Below, piece after piece: positions 42,056-49,202 of a DNA stretch of 64,000 bases. Position numbers and translations under genes: made by a program. A model generated the notes under the pieces. The model did no database searches. It saw nothing but the letters and a program-made list of their open reading frames with translations, and was not told the DNA's origin. The stretch comes from Acinetobacter portensis (GTDB lineage: Bacteria; Pseudomonadota; Gammaproteobacteria; Pseudomonadales; Moraxellaceae). The stretch covers positions 269,312 to 333,311 of the forward strand of contig NZ_CP096121.1 of the NCBI RefSeq assembly GCF_023158935.1. Reading direction: 5' to 3'. How positions within the stretch are numbered: position 1 is the first letter of the stretch; every line of letters starts with the position of its first letter.

Positions 42056-42399
42056 TACGCAACTCCTTTCTCAATTAAGCTAATTACACCGTGTTCTAAT
42101 TGATCATCAAACCAGTGCCAGATAATGAAGCGGTCTGTACCTTTGCCCCATAGATGAAAGTCTTCTTCGATTTCATCATCATTGTTTATCGGGGTGTTGC
42201 CAAACTCTTCCCATAATGTTTTATGGGTTTTGCCTTGCAAGCTTAATACGCCATTTTCAGAATTTGCTTCAAACCAATCTAGGATCTGATAGCGATATGT
42301 ACCTTTATTCCAGATATGGAATTCGCATGGTAAGGAATTAGATTCATCAAATTGAATCTGCTGTAATTCACTCCATAACTGGTCTATTGATTTAGCCAT
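42055..42399 (-). CDS. Tandem-repeat protein (114 aa)
   Basis: Contains two copies of the same ~28-residue unit: FHIWNKGTYRYQILDWFEAN (residues 27-46) and FHLWGKGTDRFIIWHWFDDQ (residues 81-100), each followed by a GV-x-SL stretch. The duplicated module suggests a small repeat fold. Promoter GAAAAGTT (42453-42460) and TAAAAT (42428-42433) fit the shared class, without hairpin. Function unknown. Confidence 0.65.
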   Translation of the reverse strand: MAKSIDQLWSELQQIQFDESNSLPCEFHIWNKGTYRYQILDWFEANSENGVLSLQGKTHKTLWEEFGNTPINNDDEIEEDFHLWGKGTDRFIIWHWFDDQLEHGVISLIEKGVA

Positions 42400-42427
42400 G
42401 CTTTATAACTCCTTGCTTAATAATTCA

Positions 42428-42460
42428 ATTTTAATAAATAAAAGCGCTCAAAAACTTTTC
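42428..42460 (-). promoter_or_regulatory. Promoter of the 42399-41786 gene pair
   Basis: GAAAAGTT, 19 nt, TAAAAT, then TGAATTATTAAGCAAGGAG leading to the ATG. Same -35/-10 class as the hairpin-leader genes, without hairpin or bipartite repeat. Confidence 0.6.
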
Positions 42461-42559
42461 TTAAAAAACATATAAAATCTGCTAATAATTCCTTTTGGAA
42501 AAATACTATCTAAGCAAAACTATTGTTATTATCGAGTGAGCTTATTAAGAGGTTTAAGC

Positions 42560-42748
42560 ATGAATCTAGATAAATACGTTAAAACAGATATAGACGATGG
42601 CAATGGTCACATTTGGCTTAAATTTACGAATGATTCAGGTAATGATACTTTTGCTTGTAGTCAATGTGGCTATTTGAGACGGGTAGATAGTAATAATCGC
42701 CCACTAAACAAAAAGTGTGTTGGTAAAGTGAAAATCACGCTGCGTTAA
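42560..42748 (+). CDS. Small hypothetical protein (62 aa)
   Basis: MNLDKYVKTDIDDGNGHIWL...; ACSQCGYLRR and KKCVGK provide three cysteines, possibly a metal site. AAGAGG lies upstream. Not recognised. Confidence 0.5.
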   Translation: MNLDKYVKTDIDDGNGHIWLKFTNDSGNDTFACSQCGYLRRVDSNNRPLNKKCVGKVKITLR

Positions 42749-42890
42749 AATTGAGATTTACAAAAACAAAATAAGAGCCAACATAGGGCTCTTTCTTATT
42801 TCATGGGGCTTTTACTGGCTTTACGGAATCAGTGTTGGAATCCAATATTTTTTAGACTACCCAACCATTGCGTAATTAATAACTTATTCC

Positions 42891-43973
42891 TTAGAGCCCT
42901 TTTTCTTTAGGCACACCGCCAACAATCTGAAATGGTATCCAATGGTTAACCCATTTTTCTTTGGTACCACGTTTGCCCAACCAGTAAAAGTTCCAGTGAG
43001 GAACCCGTGGATGTGGTTTTTTGGTACCTTTGTAGTTGCCAGACTTTAGATCTTCATCGCGCTTTAGGATCGCTTCATTGATCTTTTTATTTGTTTCGGT
43101 ACCAACAATAGTCGGCTTGTACTTATTGGCCTCAAATAAACGCAATTCACGCTTAATCAGCTCTAATTTAGGCCTGGCTTGTGTTGTTTCTGGTGTTAAT
43201 GGTCTGAGATCTGGTTCTTTTTGGCTGAACCATAGAATCAAATTGATTAGCTTCTTCTGCAGTTCCATGAACGTGTTAATTTCTTGTTCATCTGGCAAGT
43301 TCTTTTCATCAAAAAACGTATCAATGAAATCGGTCATGCAGTCCTCAACAGTTGATTCAAAATCATCATCATCAGGGAAGTGCATGGTAATGGTTTTTGC
43401 TAAGCCAGTATCGGTATATACCGTGGTAAATAGCACCTTGCGATCGTTCAACGTGTTTTTCGCAAAAATAACACCGACCACTTGTTCATTTTGCACGTAG
43501 AGATTGGCATTGTCGGTTTGAACGTAGATCGCAATATCAGGTAGGTTTAATAGGAAACCGGGGATACTGCGGTTGTACTCGGTCTTTACAAGCATTTGAA
43601 TGACTTGATCTTCAAACCGATAAATATTTTTGGTTAGGCTCCATGAGCCAAGAGTAATGATTTCACCAATGTTGCAAGGTAGCTGATTGATAAATGAGAG
43701 TGGGATTTCTTGGCCAGTGGCTTGAACACCCATAATGGTACTGGTGCGTTTCATTCGTTCACGCCAGATAGGATCTCGACAATCTAGTGCAGCATATGTC
43801 CATTCATCACCACTGATTAGGCATTCGTGCAGATCTTTACTGTTTTGTCGTGCGATCGCATAAGCTTCTACACTTTTCATTAAGCCATTGAGGTTAAGCT
43901 TCACATGTTCTAATCGCGCTGTGATGACTTTAAGTGGTATTCCTATCTTTGGATCTAAATCTTTATTTCTCAT
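42891..43973 (-). CDS. AcrVA2-like protein (candidate anti-CRISPR)
   Basis: A 360-residue protein. Landmarks matching my recall of anti-Cas12a protein AcrVA2 are, in order: GFLLNLPDIAIYVQT (about residue 140), KLINLILWFSQKEPDL (about residue 250) and a C-terminal PHPRVPHWNFYWLGKRG ending WVNHWIPF. AcrVA2 lowers Cas12a by triggering loss of its nascent mRNA; homologues are found on phages and plasmids. ATG at 43973 is preferred over an upstream TTG. It lies 77 nt downstream of the Cas6e-like gene, same strand. Homology is from pattern comparison only, and activity is not shown. Confidence 0.6.
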   Translation of the reverse strand: MRNKDLDPKIGIPLKVITARLEHVKLNLNGLMKSVEAYAIARQNSKDLHECLISGDEWTYAALDCRDPIWRERMKRTSTIMGVQATGQEIPLSFINQLPCNIGEIITLGSWSLTKNIYRFEDQVIQMLVKTEYNRSIPGFLLNLPDIAIYVQTDNANLYVQNEQVVGVIFAKNTLNDRKVLFTTVYTDTGLAKTITMHFPDDDDFESTVEDCMTDFIDTFFDEKNLPDEQEINTFMELQKKLINLILWFSQKEPDLRPLTPETTQARPKLELIKRELRLFEANKYKPTIVGTETNKKINEAILKRDEDLKSGNYKGTKKPHPRVPHWNFYWLGKRGTKEKWVNHWIPFQIVGGVPKEKGL

Positions 43974-44050
43974 GTTGAGCAACCAGGATCTACATCAGAT
44001 CAATATCTGAAAAAATTTCGTTGAAAAAAGGACTTTAAAAGTCCTTTCGA

Positions 44051-44758
44051 TTAGGCGTGAGCACTATTATTACAAGGCGGTGTAAACAAAGTACCATCTA
44101 AGCGGATCATTCCAAAGCCGTAGGTTTTATCACGACCAATACCATTGAGCCATGCTGTTTTAAATAGCTCTAAATCACCAACAGTCGCACTAAATGAAAT
44201 ATCTATGGTCTGGACTGGAATATTCAAAATGCTGAGCTGTGGTCCACATTGTTGCTCAATTATAGTGACATCCAATAGACCTTTGCTACTAAGAGCGTTT
44301 TTGGTGAATTCGGCTGCTTCATCTCCAGTTAGATTTTTACGCTTCTTACCTGAATTGCCTTTGGGTTTTTCGCCGTGGACCGAAATGTATTCTTCAATTT
44401 CTTGGCGGTTAAAGCTACATTCACGGTTAAGAGGAACCATGATTTTTCCAGTGATTTGCTGACCGTGCGAAATTTCAATGTATTCTTTGGCCATTGGGAT
44501 TTTGACGTCCGATACGCACGTTCTTAAATAGATGTGCTTGCCATCTGAAAAAAATATGACTTTTGCGGAACAGAATGTCTCGACCTTATTTCGTTTAAAC
44601 ATTTCTCTAAAAATGTACTTGAACAAGTTCTTTTCATTTTCAGGATGTGTAAGGGCAAAACAATTGGCTGTTAGTTTTATGTTATTCAGACTCATTTCGA
44701 TATCCAGTTTTCTATAAACAGCATTATTAAGAACCTGTGTGGAAGTAAAGCGTAACAC
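44051..44758 (-). CDS. Solitary Cas6e (Cse3/CasE)-like RNA-binding protein
   Basis: A protein of 214-235 residues; start either GTG at 44758 or ATG at 44695 (MSLNNIKLTANCFALT). The C-terminus VQTIDISFSATVGDLELFKT followed by AWLNGIGRDKTYGFGMIRL matches the Cas6e strand plus glycine-rich loop (GIG..K..G.G). DEAAEFTKNALSSKGL aligns with the preceding Cas6e helix. Two ferredoxin-like halves fit the length. The active-site histidine of Escherichia coli Cas6e, expected near NLFKYIFREMFK, appears absent. No CRISPR array or cascade genes are in the window. Confidence 0.6.
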   Translation of the reverse strand: MLRFTSTQVLNNAVYRKLDIEMSLNNIKLTANCFALTHPENEKNLFKYIFREMFKRNKVETFCSAKVIFFSDGKHIYLRTCVSDVKIPMAKEYIEISHGQQITGKIMVPLNRECSFNRQEIEEYISVHGEKPKGNSGKKRKNLTGDEAAEFTKNALSSKGLLDVTIIEQQCGPQLSILNIPVQTIDISFSATVGDLELFKTAWLNGIGRDKTYGFGMIRLDGTLFTPPCNNSAHA

Positions 44759-44957
44759 TCATATTATGAAAACCAACCACAATTTATTAAACCTACACTT
44801 TAATGATACTTATTTTTTGTGTTGTAATTTTTTTTTAAAAAAATATATGCTTTGCTGATTATTTTAAACTATTGACTGTATTTTAAGCTGTGCGTAAACT
44901 TTAAACGTTGTTTTGTACAATCCACACCTAGTTTGATCCTGTTTGGACGACTGAAAA

Positions 44958-46142
44958 ATGAACATAAAGAATAGAACTACGTTGCAGTTTTATGAAGAAC
45001 TGCAGTTGGTGTATGACCGTTTCAATGAAAGGCTATTCAAAAATGAATTACCAGATTGTTTGATTACGCTTCAACGTATCAACAAAAATACCGGTTATTG
45101 GTCTGAGAATAGATTTGCTTCGACAGAAGATGATACGGCGTATACGCACGAACTGGCCCTTAACCCTGATTACTTTGGCACCCAACCATTGCTTAACATT
45201 TTTAAATGCTATGCACATGAGATGTGTCATATGAAACAAAGCATTTTTGGTGAGCCATCTAAACGCTCATATCACAATGCTGAGTTTGCGGCATTTATGC
45301 TTGAGATCGGTTTGATTATGACTGATGACGGCACAAAAGAAGGTCGCACGACAGGCGAGAAGATGACCGAAATCGTTGTACCTGATGGCTTGTTTATTCA
45401 AGTGTGCAATGAGCTAGTCGATGAAGGGCGTATCATCAAATGGTATGACAAGTACGCACCCAAAACGATTTCAAGTCTAGAAATGATTCAAGAGCAAGTG
45501 CAGTTGTTGGAGTCCATTCCGACTGCTTCTCCAAAGCTATTTCATATTGCCTTACTTGGCAATGAAATCAATTCAGCTTTGAAATCACCTAAAAAAGAGA
45601 AGCCAGTTGCCGAACCGTCAAAAGCACAAGATTCCCTCACTGGATATGCCATCCCAACAAGTGATGAAGAAGAGGAACCGACTCCCACTACAATGAATCC
45701 CTTTGATGTAGCGATCGGACTAATCGACATATCAAATACCGGTGCAAACCTTGGCGGTTATTATCCAACGGCTTTTGATGAAGATCCGTTAGATGATGAC
45801 GACAAACCAATACCAGAACCTAAGGTTGTTAAACTTTATAAGGGTGAACAACCAAACGGCGATGATAACGAGTTTATTGTACTCAAAGAAACTATGATCG
45901 GTGGAACACTCTATCAAGAGCTTGGTTTAGCCAATTTTGAAGAGCCTGAGCCTGAGCCTAAGAAACAGACTAGGGCATCTTTTGCGTGTCCTGAGTGTGG
46001 CCGTGGTGCAACGTGTAGTCCTACTTTTAGATTATCGTGTACTGAATGTGAAGTTGAACTGGTACCATCAAAATCCATTGATAAAAACCAGGTGAAGAAA
46101 AACAAAAAGGCTGCTAAAGCTGACCAAGGGGATGCAGAATGA
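44958..46142 (+). CDS. SprT-like zinc metallopeptidase
   Basis: A 394-residue protein. The SprT-like N-terminus has YDRFNERLFKNELPDCLITL and the zinc-binding HEMCHMKQ (HExxH, about residue 92). The middle is a low-complexity acidic linker. The C-terminus is a zinc ribbon (FACPECGRGATCSP ... CTECEVEL). SprT/Spartan proteins cleave DNA-crosslinked proteins. First gene of an overlapping operon with a nuclease-like protein and a helicase. TTGACT-17-TAAACT at 44873-44901 is a possible promoter. Confidence 0.8.
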   Translation: MNIKNRTTLQFYEELQLVYDRFNERLFKNELPDCLITLQRINKNTGYWSENRFASTEDDTAYTHELALNPDYFGTQPLLNIFKCYAHEMCHMKQSIFGEPSKRSYHNAEFAAFMLEIGLIMTDDGTKEGRTTGEKMTEIVVPDGLFIQVCNELVDEGRIIKWYDKYAPKTISSLEMIQEQVQLLESIPTASPKLFHIALLGNEINSALKSPKKEKPVAEPSKAQDSLTGYAIPTSDEEEEPTPTTMNPFDVAIGLIDISNTGANLGGYYPTAFDEDPLDDDDKPIPEPKVVKLYKGEQPNGDDNEFIVLKETMIGGTLYQELGLANFEEPEPEPKKQTRASFACPECGRGATCSPTFRLSCTECEVELVPSKSIDKNQVKKNKKAAKADQGDAE

Positions 46143-46507
46143 AAACGATTGAAGAGCTTGGAATTCTGTTTTCTTCACACAAATACCGTTTTTATAACGA
46201 AAAAGACTTACAATTCGCGATTGAGCAAATGTTTATTGCCAATGAGATTCCGTATGAACGTGAGGTTCGTCTATCAAATAAAGACATCATTGATTTTACT
46301 GTTGAGCTTGATGTCGGCAAGGTGGGTGTTGAATTAAAAATAGATGGTGCACGTAACGCATTATTGCGTCAGATCAATCGCTATTTAAGCCATGACAGCA
46401 TAAAAGCGCTCTATGTGGTTGGTACACCGTATTGGGTGAATAACATTCCAATCCAACTGAACAATAAATTTATTTACCGCCATCGTATTTTAGTGGGGGT
46501 CTTCTAA
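46139..46507 (+). CDS. PD-(D/E)XK nuclease-like protein (122 aa)
   Basis: NKDIIDFTVELDVGKVGVEL followed by KID gives the spaced Asp...Glu-x-Lys of the PD-(D/E)XK fold, then RNALLRQINRYLSHDSIKAL, the typical following helix. Overlaps both neighbours by 4 nt and 1 nt. A small DNA-binding or nicking partner for the helicase is likely. Confidence 0.65.
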   Translation: MKTIEELGILFSSHKYRFYNEKDLQFAIEQMFIANEIPYEREVRLSNKDIIDFTVELDVGKVGVELKIDGARNALLRQINRYLSHDSIKALYVVGTPYWVNNIPIQLNNKFIYRHRILVGVF

Positions 46508-48174
46508 TGTCTAAATCTTACGGCACCATTTCTCGTCAAGAAAAAAACTGGCACATTGAATGTGAACCACATGTTAAAACACGACTTAAGCGTGTATTCC
46601 CACAAGTCAGCCAACATGCATCAAAATTTATTGAGTTAAGCGATACGCCGTCTAATTGTCACGACCTACTTTGGTTTATTGAACGTTATCCAATGCATGT
46701 TGATGATCTTAAATACATGAAAGCGCAATCTAAGGCTTATGTGTCGCTAAAAGAAGATATTTTGGATGTGATGGACTATAAACGTCCGATCAAAACATTT
46801 GATCTTGCCGTGCCTCCATATGAGTATCAAAGAGCAGCTGCAGATCTACTACTTAATGTTAAAGGTTTGCTCTTGGGGGATGATTTGGGCCTTGGCAAAA
46901 CAGCGAGTGGAATATGTCCGATGATTCTACCTGAATCGCTCCCGGCGCTTTTTGTGACAATGACACATCTTCCAATGCAAATTAAGAATGAAATTGAACG
47001 CTTTGCTCCGCACCTAAAATGTCACATCCTAAAGAAAGCATCGCCTTATCCATTGCACAAAGAGGGTGAAGCAGCACCCGATGTCATTATCACCAGTTAT
47101 TCAAAGTTGAACGGTTGGGCTGAATATCTTGCCGGAAAGATTAAGTACGTAGTGTTTGACGAGATCCAAGAGTTACGGACTGGCTATACATCGCAAAAGT
47201 ATTCCGCTGCTAAACTCATTAGTGACCAAGCTGAATTACGCCTCGGTCTATCAGCTACACCGATTTATAACTACGGTGATGAATTCTACAACATCATTGA
47301 AATATTGCGTCCAGATAGCTTAGGTACCGCTACTGAATTCGCTCGTGAGTGGTGTTCACAAGAAAAACGTATTAATGATCCTAAAGCGTTTGGGATGTTT
47401 TTACGTGATGAAGGTCTAATGTTGCGCCGTACTCGAGCAGATGTAAATCGAGAGTTACCGCCAGTACAAATCATCCCTCAATATGTCGAAAGCGATCCTA
47501 AAGTACTGGATCAAATTAAGGGCAAGGCAATGGAACTGGCAAAAGTAATTTTAAGCTCTACTCAGGAATTCCAAGGGCAAAAGCTTCGTGCGACAGAAGA
47601 ATTCAATATTATGATGCGCCAAGCAACAGGTATCGCCAAAGCGCCGTATGTCGCTGAGTTCGTGCGTATGCTTGTTGAGTCTGGTGAATCAGTCATGCTT
47701 TATGGTTGGCATCGAGATGTGTACAACATTTGGCTAGAACGCTTGGCTGAATTCAATCCTGTTATGTATACAGGCACGGAAGGACCTGCAGCTAAGGAAC
47801 GTTCTAAACAAGCATTCTTGAATGATGAAAGCAAAGTCTTCATTAGTTCATTACGTTCATCTGCCGGGCTTGATGGCTTGCAGTACCACTCAAAATGCAA
47901 AACATTTGTGTTTGGTGAGTTGGATTGGTCGCCTGGTGTTCATGATCAATGTATTGGTCGCTTAGACCGTGACGGTCAAATCAAACAGATCTCGGCATAT
48001 TACTTGTTGGCTGATTCGGGTTCAGATCCAATTATTTCTGATGTCTTAGGCATCAAAAAAGGCCAGTTGGAAGGAGTTAAAAACCCGAATGGCGAATTAT
48101 TTGAACATTTAATTACGGACGGTGGCGGTATCAAGCGCTTAGCCGAACACATACTGAATAAGAAAGTAGCTTAA
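46507..48174 (+). CDS. SNF2-family helicase
   Basis: A 555-residue superfamily 2 ATPase. LLLGDDLGLGKTASGI is Walker A (about residue 121), VVFDEIQEL motif II, LRLGLSATPIYN motif III, and VFISSLRSSAGLDGLQY with DQCIGRLDRDGQ are motifs V and VI. Translationally coupled to the nuclease-like gene. Together with SprT this suggests a DNA repair or defence function. Confidence 0.85.
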   Translation: MSKSYGTISRQEKNWHIECEPHVKTRLKRVFPQVSQHASKFIELSDTPSNCHDLLWFIERYPMHVDDLKYMKAQSKAYVSLKEDILDVMDYKRPIKTFDLAVPPYEYQRAAADLLLNVKGLLLGDDLGLGKTASGICPMILPESLPALFVTMTHLPMQIKNEIERFAPHLKCHILKKASPYPLHKEGEAAPDVIITSYSKLNGWAEYLAGKIKYVVFDEIQELRTGYTSQKYSAAKLISDQAELRLGLSATPIYNYGDEFYNIIEILRPDSLGTATEFAREWCSQEKRINDPKAFGMFLRDEGLMLRRTRADVNRELPPVQIIPQYVESDPKVLDQIKGKAMELAKVILSSTQEFQGQKLRATEEFNIMMRQATGIAKAPYVAEFVRMLVESGESVMLYGWHRDVYNIWLERLAEFNPVMYTGTEGPAAKERSKQAFLNDESKVFISSLRSSAGLDGLQYHSKCKTFVFGELDWSPGVHDQCIGRLDRDGQIKQISAYYLLADSGSDPIISDVLGIKKGQLEGVKNPNGELFEHLITDGGGIKRLAEHILNKKVA

Positions 48175-48184
48175 GAGAAACTTT

Positions 48185-48291
48185 ATGACTGAACTTTACC
48201 TAGCTTGTTTTAGACATAATGTCGGCTCAAATATTGGGTGGCCTGGTTTTAACGGAAAGGGCTATACAACGAATGTTGATCAAGCGCACGT
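48185..48291 (+). pseudogene. Small backbone gene interrupted by the composite transposon, 5' part
   Basis: MTELYLACFRHNVGSNIGWP...VDQAH; continues across the insertion at 61233 as VYTLEQAQVAWD and, across the IS3 copy, ITHGP then TAG. The adjoining frame (IDQPIAVHHVRKHIV) ends just before the 62621 gene, so a 1-nt deletion may also have occurred. CACGT is duplicated at the break (48287-48291, 61228-61232). It followed the helicase in the original operon. Confidence 0.6.
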
Positions 48292-49058
48292 TGTGATTTG
48301 ACAACACAAACGTAAACTGGACATTAAAGTCCTAAACTTTAACAATATAGTTGTAAACAAAGAGAGATTAAAAAAAATGTCAAATTTTACAGAAGCATAT
48401 ATTCCAAGTTTTGGATATGGTTGGTATAACGAATCTATTTCTTATGATGCTTTAACAGGTGTACATACATAAAAATCTATATGTAAAAACAGATCAAAAA
48501 GCTACTAATGGCAACCAACGAACAGATAATTCAAGTAACCCAAGTGGGTATCGTGTTAGAGCAGGGTTTGTTGATCCTAAAAGTGATAAAAGATTTTAGA
48601 ATGTATCCGGTACACACTATGAAACCCTAGATAATGGGTGAGCTGTTTCTCAATACACATCTGCAAAAGATTGCAATTTTAAATTTGGGCAGTTTTTATA
48701 AAATCTTATGAAAAAGAATAAAATTCTATTAATAGTTCTTGTGGTTGGTATTATTGTTTTAGGTATTGTAATTTTTATAAAATCTCAAGCAGTTACAGAA
48801 ACAAAAAGATTGGGTAACGGTGAAAATACCAACCATAATGAAACGAGTTCATCTTCCAAACCATCTATCTAGTTTCCTTTGAAGAAGTTTTACCAATTTG
48901 GAAAGGCTAGGTTTACAACTATATTGTAAAAAACCGCTATTTTTCTAAACTGAAAAATCCATTGAGTTTAGAACTGTAATGTGGATTTATTCAATTAGAT
49001 TTGATGTAAGTTGTTGATTTTACATTTTGCCAGTTTAAGACATTAATGTAAAAAGACA
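48292..49058 (+). mobile_element. 767-bp miniature element with Tn7-like ends, copy A
   Basis: Termini TGT...ACA. Left end holds three closely packed 17-mers of the TnsB-site type, ACAWTAWAGTYNTAAAC, at 48301, 48321 and 48342; the right end holds three dispersed ones on the other strand at 49033, 48966 and 48911. Packed at one end and dispersed at the other is the Tn7 arrangement. No transposase. Internal sequence is decayed except for a 54-codon gene. Confidence 0.7.
48708..48872 (+). CDS. Small membrane peptide in miniature element A (54 aa)
   Basis: MKKNKILLIVLVVGIIVLGI is a single hydrophobic segment followed by a short Ser/Asn-rich tail. Upstream sequence (48379-48600) contains degraded coding fragments such as MSNFTEAYIPSFGYGWYNES. 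Function unknown. Confidence 0.4.
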   Translation: MKKNKILLIVLVVGIIVLGIVIFIKSQAVTETKRLGNGENTNHNETSSSSKPSI

Positions 49059-49073
49059 GGAACGGCTGGCTAA

Positions 49074-49104
49074 CGCCACTATACAAGGCATCACACCTAT
49101 ACAC
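49074..49104. repeat. 31-bp direct repeat flanking the R-M cassette, left
   Basis: CGCCACTATACAAGGCATCA followed by CACCTATACAC. The right copy is at 58475-58505, with 2 mismatches in 31. Confidence 0.55.
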
Positions 49105-49202
49105 TTTTTAAATGGGCTAACTTTACTTTGGATTTGAGGCATGTATAGGGTTGTTATACTGTTATAATTTCTCATCTTTTTATATTTCACCCCTAATCTC
49201 TT

